The notes: generated from the letters alone by a model not told the origin. Positions 9,669 through 20,072 are shown, counted from the first letter of the stretch. The stretch: 64,000 bases of DNA from Acinetobacter beijerinckii CIP 110307 (GCF_000369005.1 NZ_KB849765.1:186001-250000), one strand, 5' to 3'. Made by a program: numbers and translations.

Positions 9669-10529
9669 ATGAAATATCAGATTCTAGATCAATTACAGCA
9701 ATATAAAGCTCAATTGCTCGACTCGGTAGAACTGGGTTCGGGCATGCAGTTGGCCATGTGGCAAAACAATCAAGACCGTGTCAGTGTTTGTAGCAATCAT
9801 CACACCTTGAGTATGTATATTCAAGGCGGTTATGAAAGCTATCAAAAAACCCAACAGGGCTGGCACAATGGCGGTGGCCCTGACCGTATGTGTCTGATGC
9901 CACAAGATTTCGAGTCAACTTGGGACTTGCGTGATCCGCTAACTTTTGTTCATCTTTACTACACAGAACAACATCTAAAACGTGTAGCAGAACAAGTGTG
10001 GGATCGCGAACCCAGCCAAATCATTTTAAATCCGCAAATTTTTGTGGCTGACCCGCAAATTTCCATGATCTATCGGCACTTTTTACTCAATGGTGCATGG
10101 CAAGATCGTGAAAACTATTTGCAAATGAGTACGGCGACAACGCTATTACTCAATCATCTGATCAAAAATTATAGTCATGCACAATGGCAGGCACCTGCAG
10201 TCAAAGGTGGTCTCTCCCCTTACGGACTTAAGCAGTTACTGGAATGGATTGATCAACATCTACATTTGAGTTTGGCCTTGTCTGATCTGGCTCAGCAAGC
10301 GCAACTCAGCGAGTATCATTTTGCGCATATGTTTAAACAATCGATGCAGATGCCACCGCATCAATATGTGATGCAACGTCGCCTAGAACTGGCACATCAA
10401 GCACTTGAACAAAGCACCGCGAATCTGACCGAGATTGCAGTGCAATATGGCTTTAGTTCAAGCAGCCATTTTAGCCATCGTTTTAAAAAGCAGTTTGGCT
10501 ATAGCCCATCTCAACTGAGAAAAAACTAA
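9669..10529 (+). CDS. AraC-family transcriptional regulator
   Basis: 286-residue DNA-binding regulator. The N-terminal part (1-175) is a ligand/dimer region without clear motif; residues about 185-285 hold the double HTH of AraC/XylS proteins (LSDLAQQAQLSEYHFAHMFK, then LTEIAVQYGFSSSSHFSHRF and a closing FGYSPSQLRKN). Divergently placed from the EamA exporter at 8582, the usual arrangement for a regulator of an adjacent exporter. Inducer unknown. Confidence 0.9.
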   Translation: MKYQILDQLQQYKAQLLDSVELGSGMQLAMWQNNQDRVSVCSNHHTLSMYIQGGYESYQKTQQGWHNGGGPDRMCLMPQDFESTWDLRDPLTFVHLYYTEQHLKRVAEQVWDREPSQIILNPQIFVADPQISMIYRHFLLNGAWQDRENYLQMSTATTLLLNHLIKNYSHAQWQAPAVKGGLSPYGLKQLLEWIDQHLHLSLALSDLAQQAQLSEYHFAHMFKQSMQMPPHQYVMQRRLELAHQALEQSTANLTEIAVQYGFSSSSHFSHRFKKQFGYSPSQLRKN

Positions 10530-10677
10530 AATCCACAACGCATCTTTTGTTGCTGCAATTTAGATCAAAGGCTCACTTTAGACCTTTAGCCAAATCTAAG
10601 CTAAAACTCCCACATTCTTTCCTTTTTATCATATAATTTAGCCCGCCAGCTAATCGCCCGCTCAAGAGAAATTTGAT

Positions 10678-12204
10678 ATGACAACGATCATCAAACAAGA
10701 TGACTTGATTACATCAATCAAGGATGCCCTGCAGTTTATTTCTTACTATCACCCACAAGACTTCATCCAAGCGATGAGCCGTGCTTATGATCGTGAAGAA
10801 AACCAAGCTGCAAAAGATGCTATTGCCCAAATCCTTATCAACTCACGTATGTGTGCTGAAGGTCACCGACCAATCTGTCAGGATACAGGGATCGTTAACG
10901 TTTTCCTTGAAGTCGGCTTAGATGTTAAATTTGATTTAACCATGAGCTTGGATGATGCTGTAAACGAAGGTGTACGCCAAGGTTACCTAGAGAACTCAAA
11001 CGTACTCCGTGCTTCTGTTTTAGCAGATCCAGCTTTTGGTCGTAAAAATACCAAAGACAATACACCTGCCGTGATTCATTACAAACTCGTTTCTGGTAAT
11101 AAAGTTGATATTACCGTTGCAGCGAAGGGTGGCGGTTCAGAAAATAAATCTAAACTTGCGATGTTAAATCCATCTGATTCAATCGTGGATTGGGTACTTA
11201 AAACTGTTCCAACGATGGGTGCAGGTTGGTGTCCACCAGGTATGCTCGGTATTGGTATCGGTGGTACTGCTGAAAAAGCCATGATGCTTGCAAAAGAAGC
11301 ACTTATGGAAGAAATCAACATGGACGAATTACTTCGTCGTGGCCCACAAAGCAAGATGGAAGAACTCCGTATCGAGATCTTCGAGAAAGTGAATGCATTG
11401 GGTATTGGTGCACAAGGTCTTGGTGGTTTAACCACAGTTCTTGATATTAAAATCAAAGACTACCCTTGTCATGCAGCAGGTAAGCCAGTCGGTATGATTC
11501 CGAACTGCGCTGCTACTCGTCACGCACACTTCCAGTTAGATGGTACAGGTGTTGCACACATTCAAGCACCGAAACTTGAAGACTATCCAGCTGTAACGTG
11601 GGATTCGTCTCAATCGAAGCGTGTCAATCTGGATACCATTACTCAAGAAGAAATGAATGCTTGGAAGCCAGGCGATACATTACTTCTTAACGGTACAATT
11701 TATACAGGTCGTGATGCTGCACACAAGCGCATGGTCGACATGTTAAATAATGGTGAAGAACTTCCAGTCGATTTAAAAGGTAAATTTATTTACTACGTGG
11801 GTCCAGTCGATCCAGTGGGTGATGAAGTGGTTGGTCCTGCTGGTCCAACAACAGCAACTCGTATGGATAAGTTCACTCGCCAAGTTTTAGAAGCGACTGG
11901 TTTATTCGGTATGATTGGTAAAGCAGACCGTGGCCCTGCTGCGATTGAAGCAATCAAAGACAATCAAGCAACTTACTTGATGGCTGTTGGCGGCGCTGCT
12001 TACCTCGTGTCTAAAGCAGTTCGTGAAGCTGAAGTCGTTGCTTTTGCAGACTTAGGTATGGAAGCAATCTACAAATTCGTAGTTGAAGATATGCCTGTTT
12101 CCGTTGCGGTTGATGTCAATGGTACGTCAATTCACGCAACAGCGCCAAAAATCTGGCAAGCTAAAATTGGTAAGATTCCAGTTGTGGATGCTGCTGCAAT
12201 CTAA
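10678..12204 (+). CDS. fumA: Fumarate hydratase, class I (iron-sulfur)
   Basis: Reversible hydration of fumarate to malate in the TCA cycle. 508 residues with the two class I domains in one chain: N-terminal catalytic part (MCAEGHRPICQDTG, KGGGSENKS, CPPGMLGIGIGGT, QGLGGLTTVLD) and C-terminal beta domain (GTIYTGRDAAHKRM, YVGPVDPVGDEVVGPAGPTT). The Cys residues, including those in CAEGHRPIC, fit ligation of an oxygen-sensitive [4Fe-4S] cluster. Shorter than E. coli FumA (about 548) but typical of the single-gene form of related bacteria. Monocistronic, with a terminator directly after. Confidence 0.95.
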   Translation: MTTIIKQDDLITSIKDALQFISYYHPQDFIQAMSRAYDREENQAAKDAIAQILINSRMCAEGHRPICQDTGIVNVFLEVGLDVKFDLTMSLDDAVNEGVRQGYLENSNVLRASVLADPAFGRKNTKDNTPAVIHYKLVSGNKVDITVAAKGGGSENKSKLAMLNPSDSIVDWVLKTVPTMGAGWCPPGMLGIGIGGTAEKAMMLAKEALMEEINMDELLRRGPQSKMEELRIEIFEKVNALGIGAQGLGGLTTVLDIKIKDYPCHAAGKPVGMIPNCAATRHAHFQLDGTGVAHIQAPKLEDYPAVTWDSSQSKRVNLDTITQEEMNAWKPGDTLLLNGTIYTGRDAAHKRMVDMLNNGEELPVDLKGKFIYYVGPVDPVGDEVVGPAGPTTATRMDKFTRQVLEATGLFGMIGKADRGPAAIEAIKDNQATYLMAVGGAAYLVSKAVREAEVVAFADLGMEAIYKFVVEDMPVSVAVDVNGTSIHATAPKIWQAKIGKIPVVDAAAI

Positions 12205-12224
12205 ATAATACTCATACAATAATT

Positions 12225-12257
12225 ATAGCCGAATCATCGTATTCGGCTATTTTTTTA
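12225..12257 (+). terminator. Intrinsic terminator of fumarase gene
   Basis: A 10-bp stem (ATAGCCGAAT / ATTCGGCTAT) with a 6-nt loop is followed by seven T. Confidence 0.9.
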
Positions 12258-12308
12258 GCTCAAGCTTCTGTTAAATTATAAAAAGACATAAGAATAAAAG
12301 TGCCAATT

Positions 12309-12851
12309 ATGAATAAACGTATATACACGCTTATGATTAGTTTTTTTCTCATAGGTATGATGCAAAATGTAATCGCCTCTCCTGCGCAAACAAAATCGGT
12401 CAGAGAGTTGATCAAACTGAGTGATCTCGAAAATGTTTTGAGCACGTCACTTGATGAAATGCAGCCCACGCTTGATCTCGAAGCAGAAAATATTTTATTG
12501 CGTGTTCTCGGTAAAGAAAAGCTAAACACCACTCAAGAATATCTTGCAGTCATCGAACTTAGCCAGCTACTTAAAGACACCAGCTCAAAAGTATACGCTC
12601 GCCCTGAAACCTTACAAGCAATTGAAAAAATTTATACAGAGACTTTAACTGAAGAAGAAATACAGGCTTATTTAAAGTTTTTAAGAACGCCTGAAGGAAA
12701 ATCAATCAACCAAAAGAACTTAAAAATCAGCACCCATGTTTTTCAATACATGAATAATTTAAGTCAACAAACTTTAAGTGATCCTGAACAAAGTTTACAA
12801 ATAAAAGAGCAGTTTCTTACTATTATTAAACCTTTGATTCAACAACAGTAA
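12309..12851 (+). CDS. DUF2059-type exported protein
   Basis: 180 residues. A signal peptide is seen (MNKRIYTLMISFFLIGMMQN, cleavage near VIASPAQ), so the protein is probably periplasmic. The C-terminal half (LTEEEIQAYLKFLRTPEGKS) matches the DUF2059 pattern of all-helical exported proteins of unknown function. An alternative GTG start at 12300 would add three residues; ATG 12309 is more natural. A second relative is cut by the right edge of this window. No function can be assigned. Confidence 0.72.
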   Translation: MNKRIYTLMISFFLIGMMQNVIASPAQTKSVRELIKLSDLENVLSTSLDEMQPTLDLEAENILLRVLGKEKLNTTQEYLAVIELSQLLKDTSSKVYARPETLQAIEKIYTETLTEEEIQAYLKFLRTPEGKSINQKNLKISTHVFQYMNNLSQQTLSDPEQSLQIKEQFLTIIKPLIQQQ

Positions 12852-12869
12852 CACTGCTCATTAATCGAA

Positions 12870-13586
12870 TTACCAAGTCAAAGGATTCCACAATTTAAAT
12901 GGTTTGACTAAATGGACTTCTGATTTTTCATCATACTTGGCTGGTTTCAGTTCTTGCGGTTTAGAGCGAACTTTACCTGATGCATCTTGAGCCACAAAGT
13001 TATAACTTGACGATTTTAAGCGAGTAAAAGCGATTTCCTGATGTGCTACTTTATCTGGAGTTAGCATAAATGGACCTGTATGCTCATTCCGTGCAATCTT
13101 ATTTTCTTCATCATATTTAATAAAATAGGTTTGCGCAGCATCTACAGTGAAATCTAAATATTTTGGTTTTTGAAAGTGCAATCCAGCCAAAGGACGACTC
13201 ACACTCAAACGATAAGTACCTGCTGGTAGTTCCACCCAGTAATAATGATTATGCAATAAACTCGGAATACGATGGCCGTTAATAAATAAGTTTGCCGCCG
13301 CGATCTCTTGACGATTCCAACGCGTATCAGGTCGATATAAATACACGACCGCTGCTTGTTCATTTTGTGGCTTAATTGGTGCGTAATATTGACCTAGTTT
13401 TTGATTGACCCAACCACCTACAGTGAAACCACCCACATGATATTGATCAAAGATGCCAGGTTCTTTTTCTGTATCAACAGGTGGTAAAGTTGCGGTGAGT
13501 GCTGTTGGTTTTTCTTCCACTGTCTTATGACTTTGACAGCCAGCCAATACCCCTGCACAACATAATGACAATATTAAATAACGCAT
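12870..13586 (-). CDS. DUF2846-like lipoprotein
   Basis: 238-residue predicted lipoprotein: signal sequence with lipobox LAGC near residues 14-17, then a linker and a beta-rich domain (AAVVYLYRPDTRWNRQ, INGHRIPSLLHNHYYWVELP, GTYRLSVSRP, YFIKYDEENK), which resembles the DUF2846 domain found in bacterial envelope lipoproteins. ATG 13586 has GAGGGA upstream. Function unknown. It lies downstream of clpX on the same strand but behind that gene's terminator. Confidence 0.72.
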   Translation of the reverse strand: MRYLILSLCCAGVLAGCQSHKTVEEKPTALTATLPPVDTEKEPGIFDQYHVGGFTVGGWVNQKLGQYYAPIKPQNEQAAVVYLYRPDTRWNRQEIAAANLFINGHRIPSLLHNHYYWVELPAGTYRLSVSRPLAGLHFQKPKYLDFTVDAAQTYFIKYDEENKIARNEHTGPFMLTPDKVAHQEIAFTRLKSSSYNFVAQDASGKVRSKPQELKPAKYDEKSEVHLVKPFKLWNPLTW

Positions 13587-13688
13587 GACATCCCTCAAGG
13601 CGTTTTCTTCGATTTATTTTTAACAGCGCAAAACTATGCGAATTTTTTAACTTTTTAAAGATTAACATTTCAATGATTAATTGCAAAT

Positions 13689-13727
13689 AAAAAAAGCATG
13701 AAAAGCCTAGCCTTTCATGCTTTTTTA
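13689..13727 (-). terminator. Terminator of the clpP-clpX region
   Basis: The inverted repeat AAAAAAGCATGAAA / TTTCATGCTTTTTT flanks a short GC-rich loop, directly after the clpX stop on the minus strand. Confidence 0.85.
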
Positions 13728-13739
13728 GATGAATGAGAA

Positions 13740-15050
13740 TTAAGCTGATTTAGAATCAACCACCTTCAAATCCTTCTTTTCAACCAATTCTGGCGTACCC
13801 ACTTGTGGTAAACGTTCAGATTTAAATGTTGGTTTAGCCGTGCCGTTAATCACAGCAGCATCAACAATTACCGTACCCACATCAGTACGACTTGGTAAAT
13901 CATACATCGTTTCAAGCAACACATTCTCTAAGATTGAACGTAGACCACGCGCACCGGTATTTCGCTCAAGCGCTTTCTTTGCTACGGCACGTAATGCAGA
14001 TTCGTCAAAAACAAGGTCTACATTTTCCATGGTAAAGAGATATTGGTACTGGCGAGTTAATGCATTTTTAGGCTCAGTCAGAATCTGCATTAATGCATCT
14101 TCATCCAGTTCTTCTAAAGTTGCAATCACAGGCAAACGACCAATAAACTCAGGAATTAAACCAAACTTCACCAGATCTGTCGCTTCAACTTGACGGAATA
14201 ATTCAGAGACTTTCTTACTGTCATCTTTATTCTTCACATCGGCAGTGAAACCAATTCCACCTTTCTCTTGGCGTTGTTGTACGATTTTTTCCAAACCAGA
14301 GAATGCACCACCACAAATAAATAAAATATTTGCAGTATCAATCTGAATGAACTCTTGCTGAGGATGCTTACGACCGCCCTGCGGTGGAATAGAAGCAACT
14401 GTACCTTCAATCATTTTTAATAATGCTTGTTGTACACCTTCACCAGAGACATCACGAGTAATCGATGGATTTTCCGATTTACGGGTAATCTTATCAATCT
14501 CATCAATGTAGATAATGCCTTTCTGCGCTTTCTCGACGTCATAGTCTGCTTTTTGCAATAACTTTTGCACGATGTTTTCAACATCTTCACCCACATAACC
14601 TGCTTCAGTTAAAGTGGTTGCATCAGCCATCGCAAATGGAACATCTAATAAACGCGCAAGGGTTTGCGCAAGTAAAGTTTTACCTGAACCTGTTGGACCA
14701 ATCAGCAAGATATTACTTTTTGCGATCTCAATTTCATGATGACCGTGATTCGATTGACCGACTTTCAAACGCTTGTAATGGTTATAAACCGCTACAGATA
14801 ATGTTTTCTTAGCAACATCTTGTCCAATCACATATTGGTCTAAGGCAGCACGTATTTCGTGTGGTTTCGGCAACTCTTTAGATGCCCAATCACCCGCCTC
14901 AACTTGTTGACTTGTTTGCACTAAGTCTAAGCAGACATCTACACACTCATTACAAATATATGCGTCCTCACCTGCAATCAGTTTTCCAACTTCAGATTGC
15001 GTTTTACCACAAAATGAACAATGTTTTTGTCCTTGAGGATGTTCGGACAT
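13740..15050 (-). CDS. clpX: ATP-dependent Clp protease ATP-binding subunit ClpX
   Basis: AAA+ unfoldase that recognises tagged substrates and feeds them to ClpP. 436 residues. The N-terminal zinc-binding domain has four Cys (CSFCGK and CNECVDVC), then Walker A GPTGSGKT, Walker B IIYIDEID, the pore loop GYVGED and the ClpP-docking IGF-type loop (GGIGFTADV). ATG 15050 is preceded by GGAG. It lies 28 bp after clpP, consistent with the clpP-clpX operon. Length and motifs are normal. Confidence 0.97.
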   Translation of the reverse strand: MSEHPQGQKHCSFCGKTQSEVGKLIAGEDAYICNECVDVCLDLVQTSQQVEAGDWASKELPKPHEIRAALDQYVIGQDVAKKTLSVAVYNHYKRLKVGQSNHGHHEIEIAKSNILLIGPTGSGKTLLAQTLARLLDVPFAMADATTLTEAGYVGEDVENIVQKLLQKADYDVEKAQKGIIYIDEIDKITRKSENPSITRDVSGEGVQQALLKMIEGTVASIPPQGGRKHPQQEFIQIDTANILFICGGAFSGLEKIVQQRQEKGGIGFTADVKNKDDSKKVSELFRQVEATDLVKFGLIPEFIGRLPVIATLEELDEDALMQILTEPKNALTRQYQYLFTMENVDLVFDESALRAVAKKALERNTGARGLRSILENVLLETMYDLPSRTDVGTVIVDAAVINGTAKPTFKSERLPQVGTPELVEKKDLKVVDSKSA

Positions 15051-15078
15051 ATTTACTCCACAACTTGAATCTTAAAAA

Positions 15079-15684
15079 TTAAGGACGTTTACTCAATACT
15101 TGGTCAACCAAGCCGTACTCTTTTGCTGCTTGAGCAGTCATAAAGTTATCACGATCTGTATCACGTGCAACTCGCTCATAGTCTTGACCACTATGCTCAG
15201 CCATTAAGCGATTTAAACGCTCTTTGATAAATAAAATTTCACGAGCATGAATTTCAATATCAGATGCTTGACCGCGGAAACCACCTAATGGTTGATGAAT
15301 CATCACACGTGCATTTTCAAGACAGTAACGTTTACCTTTCGCACCAGCATTCAATAAAAATGCGCCCATAGATGCGGCCTGTCCCATACAGTAAGTCACA
15401 ACATCTGGTTTAATGAACTGCATGGTGTCATAAATCGCCATACCCGCAGTCACAGAACCGCCCGGCGAATTAATATAAAGATGAATGTCTTTCTCTGGAT
15501 TTTCAGCTTCTAAAAATAGCATTTGCGCAACGATTAAGTTCGCCATGTTATCTTCAACTTCACCCGTCAAGAAAATCACTCGTTCACGCAATAAACGTGA
15601 GAAAATATCAAACGAACGCTCACCACGTGAAGACTGTTCAACGACAACAGGAACTAAAGCATTTTCAATTGTTGGAACATACAT
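15079..15684 (-). CDS. clpP: ATP-dependent Clp protease proteolytic subunit
   Basis: Serine peptidase that forms tetradecameric barrels with ClpX (or ClpA). 201 residues. Catalytic Ser105 lies in GQAASMG and His130 in MIHQP; the Asp of the triad lies in the RDTDRD region. The glycine-rich INSPGG oxyanion segment is intact. Upstream tig and downstream clpX on the same strand give the classical tig-clpP-clpX order; 196 bp separate it from tig, with a tig terminator in between, so clpP has its own promoter. Confidence 0.97.
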   Translation of the reverse strand: MYVPTIENALVPVVVEQSSRGERSFDIFSRLLRERVIFLTGEVEDNMANLIVAQMLFLEAENPEKDIHLYINSPGGSVTAGMAIYDTMQFIKPDVVTYCMGQAASMGAFLLNAGAKGKRYCLENARVMIHQPLGGFRGQASDIEIHAREILFIKERLNRLMAEHSGQDYERVARDTDRDNFMTAQAAKEYGLVDQVLSKRP

Positions 15685-15833
15685 ATGTTTATTTATTCCT
15701 AAATTATTGTGACTCGATCATGCCAACAATATGAGGGATAATCGACTAAATTGCAAAAGGTTCAACCCTAAATATTCGAATATTTAGACTAAAATCTGGT
15801 AATTCCTAAACAAATTAACACTTTCATAACACG

Positions 15834-15861
15834 GATAAAAAAAGGCGCATTAAGCGCCTTT
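15834..15861 (-). terminator. Terminator of tig
   Basis: The stem AAAGGCGC / GCGCCTTT with a 5-nt loop is followed on the minus strand by a T run. It lies just after the tig stop. Confidence 0.85.
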
Positions 15862-15880
15862 CTTCTGTACTTTTAAAAGA

Positions 15881-17212
15881 TTAGCCACGGCGAGCTTGTT
15901 GTTCTTTCAATAAGTCTTCATAACTTACTGCAACATCACTTACTTTAGCAGCAGCTAAAATATGATCAACAACTTGATCTTCTAAAACAACAGCTTCGAT
16001 TTGAGCACGTTGCTGTTTGTCATTTTTGAAATATTCAACAACTTCAGTTGGATCTTCATAAGAAGAAGCCATTTCATCGATGTAAGCTTCAACACGCGCT
16101 TGATCAACTTCAAGTTTCGCATCAGCCAATACCTTGCTTACCAACACGCCAAGTTTTACAGATTTTTCAGCTTGCTCTTTGAACAATTCATCTGGAAGCA
16201 TGCTGCTATCAAATGCTCCTGCACCTTGAGCACCAAACTGCTGAGTGAATTGTTGAATCATTTGTTGACGTTGACGGTCAATTTCTTGAGCAACCATAGA
16301 AGTTGGAACTTCAATTTCGTTTGCAGCGACAAGTGCATCGAATGCAGCTTGTTTAACTTGGTTACGAAGACCAGTGCGAACTTCACGTTCCATATTCTTA
16401 CGAACGTCAGCTTTTAGCTTTTCTACGCCTTCTTCTTCAGTTAAACCAAAGATTTTTAAGAATTCAGCATCAATCTCTGGAAGTTTTTGTTTTTCAACAA
16501 GTTTCACAGTGATTTTGAATTGAGCTGCTTTACCCGCTAAGTTTTCAGCTTGATAGTCTTCTGGGAAAGTAACATCAATTACTTTCTCTTCGCCTTTCTT
16601 CATGCCAATGATACCGTCTTCAAAGCCAGGAATCATACGACCTGAACCAAGAACAAGTTTAAAGTCTTCAGCCGCACCGCCTTCAAACTTTTCACCATCA
16701 ACAGTACCTTCGAAATCGAAAGTTACTTGCATGTCTTTCTTCGCCATGCCTTTAGTTTCAGTCCAAGAAGCACGTTGTTTTTGCAAGTTTTCAATCATCA
16801 CATCAACATCTGCATCGTTGATTTCTGATGATTTACGTTCAACTTCTAAGTCAGCAAAAGCTTTAACTTCAACTTCTGGATACACTTCTACAGTCGCTTC
16901 AAAAACTAATGCATCGTCTTTGTTTTCAACTTTATCAATGTTCGGCATACCAACTGCATTGATTTTTTCTTGCTGGATTGCTTCAAATACGGTGTCACGA
17001 ATGATGTCATTCACAACTTCTTGATAAATGCTTGCACCATATTCGCGTCGCACAACATTCAAAGGCACTTTACCTGGACGGAAGCCGTTGATCTTCACAG
17101 TTTTGGCAGTGCGTTGTAAGCGAGCTTCAAATTGCTCGTTAACACGGCTCGTCGGTACAGAAACATTTAAACGACGGGCAACGCCCGAAACCGCTTCAGT
17201 CGTTACTTGCAT
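15881..17212 (-). CDS. tig: Trigger factor
   Basis: Ribosome-associated chaperone and peptidyl-prolyl isomerase for nascent chains. 443 residues, normal length. N-terminal ribosome-binding domain with GFRPGKVP near residue 43-50 (the ribosome-docking loop), FKBP-like domain about 150-250 ([44 protein letters not shown]), and helical C-terminal chaperone domain. First gene of the tig-clpP-clpX block. Confidence 0.96.
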   Translation of the reverse strand: MQVTTEAVSGVARRLNVSVPTSRVNEQFEARLQRTAKTVKINGFRPGKVPLNVVRREYGASIYQEVVNDIIRDTVFEAIQQEKINAVGMPNIDKVENKDDALVFEATVEVYPEVEVKAFADLEVERKSSEINDADVDVMIENLQKQRASWTETKGMAKKDMQVTFDFEGTVDGEKFEGGAAEDFKLVLGSGRMIPGFEDGIIGMKKGEEKVIDVTFPEDYQAENLAGKAAQFKITVKLVEKQKLPEIDAEFLKIFGLTEEEGVEKLKADVRKNMEREVRTGLRNQVKQAAFDALVAANEIEVPTSMVAQEIDRQRQQMIQQFTQQFGAQGAGAFDSSMLPDELFKEQAEKSVKLGVLVSKVLADAKLEVDQARVEAYIDEMASSYEDPTEVVEYFKNDKQQRAQIEAVVLEDQVVDHILAAAKVSDVAVSYEDLLKEQQARRG

Positions 17213-17378
17213 GGCTTCCTCGATATATTAGTTAGTAATAACAATTTTTAAAGTGCCACATTATATGACAACTTTGCTGATATACAAAATCGGATGCTAA
17301 AAAAGCAAATATATTTTTAATTTTAGTGCAAAACATAGTTTTCTTAAAACAATCTTAAAACAAATGTTATCTTTTGTT

Positions 17379-17397
17379 GTTAATGATAAAGATTATC
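17379..17397 (+). promoter_or_regulatory. Fur box upstream of CirA/FepA-like receptor
   Basis: GTTAATGATAAAGATTATC matches 16 of 19 positions of the Fur consensus GATAATGATAATCATTATC. It lies 62 bp before the receptor start, a position expected for iron-dependent repression by Fe-Fur. Confidence 0.85.
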
Positions 17398-17458
17398 ACT
17401 ATAATTTGTATTCTTTTTGAACGTATCTCTTTTCTCGTCCAGCTTTGGAACTCTATTT

Positions 17459-19663
17459 ATGAGTAAATTTAATTTGCATCCTCTTTCATTCGCATTACTT
17501 GGGGCGATGACCACTACAGCTTTCGCAAATACAACGACAGCATCTGAAAATACCAATACACATCAACTTGCTACAATTGTGGTATCGGCAGCTGGTTTTG
17601 AGCAAGATATCAAAAATGCACCCGCAAGTATCACAGTTATTACAGCTCAAGATTTGAAAGATAAAAGAATTAATTCCATTGCAGATGCATTAGTTGATGT
17701 AGAAGGCGTTGATATTAGTCCCACAGCTGGAAAAACAGGTGGTTTAAATATTCGTATTCGGGGGATGGATTCTGAATATACGCTGGTCTTAGTGGATGGT
17801 AGAAGACAAAATAGTAGTGGGGACATTACTCCAAATGGTTTTGCTGAATCCAATAACAGTTTTATCCCACCAATATCAGCAATTGAACGAATTGAAATTA
17901 TTCGAGGACCTGCATCTACCCTTTATGGTTCTGATGCAATGGGTGGTGTAGTCAATATCATTACTAAAAAAGTAACGAATGAATGGACAGGTTCAGTAAC
18001 CTTAGAAGGTACGATTCTGCCTAATTCATCTGAGTTTGGAAACCAACGGGCAGTTGATACATTTATTACTGGCCCGCTTATTAAAAATCTTCTCGGTTTA
18101 CAGTTACGAGGTCGTAAAGCTGAAAGAGATCAATCCAATGTTGTTCGAAAAGATGACGAATCCAGTGATGAATCATTAAATATGGGCAACAATCCAACTA
18201 AATCGGATATTGAAACAATTGGCGCCCGCTTTACCCTGACACCAACAGATGATCATGATTTATCTATTGAATATGAACAAACTCACCAATGGTATGACAA
18301 TAGTAAGGGACAACTCGGTACATTAGGTGCAAATGGCGGTTATGCTGAGGCGCAAAAGTACAATCGTGATAAATATATTCTTGCGCATACATGGAGAAGT
18401 GAGTTTGGTAATTTAGAATCAAGTATCAGTAATATTCAAACGGAAACTGTCGGCCGCCTAATTCCTTCTCGCGCACAGAACGGCTCGAAAGCCATCACGC
18501 CAAGATTATTGGAAAGCGAAGATACGACTTTTGATTCAAAATTTACCACTCAATATTTCTCTAATCACAATATCACTTTAGGTGGTCAATGGTGGGAAGC
18601 TAATATCAAAGATGGTTTACGTGCCAATAAAGAAATCTCCTTTAAACAGCTAGGTCTTTTCGCTGAAGATACATGGTCAATCACAGATAGTCTGGCACTT
18701 ACACTTGGCTTACGATATGACGACCATGATACCTTCGGAGACTTCTGGACTCCTCGTGCTTATTTGGTCTGGAATGCGAATGACAACTGGACGTTCAAAG
18801 GTGGATATAACGAAGGATACAAAGCACCGAGACTTGAACGCTTAACTGATGGCATCTATAACGTTGGTGGACAAGGCAGAATCCCCCTCTTTGGAAATCC
18901 AGATTTAAAACCTGAAAAAAGTAATAACTTCGAAATTGGAACGTATTTTAGTAATGGTTCTAATTTTGATGCAAACATGACAGCATTTTACAGCCAAATT
19001 AATGACAAAATCATCACAGGTTCAATTGAAAGAACCTGTGATGCGGCAAGTAAAGATGAATTTGGTGGAAAAATTGCTTGTGAAAAATTTATGGCAAGTA
19101 TTGGCACACCGTGGTTAATGGAGGATGGAGATACAGGAACTCGCACTTGGAATGTCACACGCCCAACTAATGCCGAAAAAGCTGAAATTTATGGGGTAGA
19201 AACAGGCTTTAACTGGGAATTTGTACCTGATTGGAAGTTTGGTATCAACTACACATGGACAAACACTGAGATTAAAGACAAGAGTATTGGAAATCCACCA
19301 CTTAACGATACACCTGAACATATTGCCAATGCTTCACTTAAATGGCAGGCTGATGACAATATCCAACTTTGGGCTCGTGGTGAGTATCGTAGCGAAAGGG
19401 CTCGCTACCTTAAAACTTATCAAAATATGAGTACTGCAGAAAAAAATGCTTACGATGCTTTGGGTGATTACAAAGAATATGCATTATTACATGTAGGCTC
19501 TAATTTTAATATCACACCAAACTGGAACTTGGGCGTTGCTCTGTATAATGTTTTTGATAAGAATTTCAATGACTATGAGCGTGTTGGGACTAGCTATTAT
19601 AACCGCTACAGTAATACCCAAGAAGGTCGTCGTGTCCAGCTTAGTACAACTTTCTCCTTTTAA
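17459..19663 (+). CDS. TonB-dependent outer-membrane receptor, CirA/FepA-like
   Basis: 734-residue outer-membrane gated porin, probably for a catecholate-type ferric siderophore. Seen: signal peptide (to about AFANTTT), TonB box region ATIVVSA, plug domain with APASITVITAQDL, IRIRGMDSEYTLVLVDGRR, IERIEIIRGPASTLYGSDAMGGVVNIIT (closest by eye to CirA/FepA plugs), a 22-strand barrel region and a terminal Phe (TTFSF) needed for barrel assembly. ATG 17459 is used rather than an in-frame TTG at 17417, because the signal peptide starts there. A Fur box lies upstream. The actual ligand is not determined. Confidence 0.88.
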   Translation: MSKFNLHPLSFALLGAMTTTAFANTTTASENTNTHQLATIVVSAAGFEQDIKNAPASITVITAQDLKDKRINSIADALVDVEGVDISPTAGKTGGLNIRIRGMDSEYTLVLVDGRRQNSSGDITPNGFAESNNSFIPPISAIERIEIIRGPASTLYGSDAMGGVVNIITKKVTNEWTGSVTLEGTILPNSSEFGNQRAVDTFITGPLIKNLLGLQLRGRKAERDQSNVVRKDDESSDESLNMGNNPTKSDIETIGARFTLTPTDDHDLSIEYEQTHQWYDNSKGQLGTLGANGGYAEAQKYNRDKYILAHTWRSEFGNLESSISNIQTETVGRLIPSRAQNGSKAITPRLLESEDTTFDSKFTTQYFSNHNITLGGQWWEANIKDGLRANKEISFKQLGLFAEDTWSITDSLALTLGLRYDDHDTFGDFWTPRAYLVWNANDNWTFKGGYNEGYKAPRLERLTDGIYNVGGQGRIPLFGNPDLKPEKSNNFEIGTYFSNGSNFDANMTAFYSQINDKIITGSIERTCDAASKDEFGGKIACEKFMASIGTPWLMEDGDTGTRTWNVTRPTNAEKAEIYGVETGFNWEFVPDWKFGINYTWTNTEIKDKSIGNPPLNDTPEHIANASLKWQADDNIQLWARGEYRSERARYLKTYQNMSTAEKNAYDALGDYKEYALLHVGSNFNITPNWNLGVALYNVFDKNFNDYERVGTSYYNRYSNTQEGRRVQLSTTFSF

Positions 19664-19679
19664 TTTTTCATATTATCAA

Positions 19680-19722
19680 TACAACCATTGGTTATTAGAC
19701 CATCTAATAACCAATGGTTGTA
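19680..19722. repeat. 20-bp perfect inverted repeat with 3-nt loop
   Basis: The arms (starting TACAACCATTGG and ending CCAATGGTTGTA) pair over 20 bp without mismatch around the loop CCA. On the plus strand it is followed by eight A rather than T, so it is not a classical intrinsic terminator for the upstream receptor, although it could block 3' exonucleases or act in the RNA in another way. Confidence 0.8.
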
Positions 19723-20018
19723 AAAAAAAGATCTTTTCCACTAAAGCTTAGATAAAAACTTCTCTGTCGATATGTATTATAACGAACTACGATCAACTAA
19801 ATATCAAAAAATGATATTCAAGTTTTTTCCACCATTAAAATGCAAAACAACAAATCTAAATTAAGAGTTAATATTCAAAAAACAATCGTTTTTATAGATT
19901 AAATAAAGAAATCAACAAATTAGCATCACTATGTAACAATAAAGTGTAGAAGTTAATTTAAGTTTCCATTGTAACAATTAGAAACAATTGAAAAAAACAA
20001 TTCAAAACAAATGAATAT

Positions 20019-20037
20019 AGAAATGACAATGATTATC
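20019..20037 (+). promoter_or_regulatory. Fur box upstream of piuA
   Basis: AGAAATGACAATGATTATC matches 14 of 19 consensus Fur positions, including AATGA and ATTATC. It ends 35 bp before the piuA start, so Fur binding would cover the promoter. Confidence 0.78.
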
Positions 20038-20072
20038 CTTTGCATGAATTTTTACATACTCAGGCGTGTTCA

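Larger units (their letters stand above)
19664..20072. other. Intergenic region between two siderophore receptor genes
   Basis: About 410 bp, AT-rich. It holds the long hairpin at 19680-19722 near its left end and the Fur box at 20019-20037 near its right end. In between I see no open frame or RNA gene. Confidence 0.6.
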
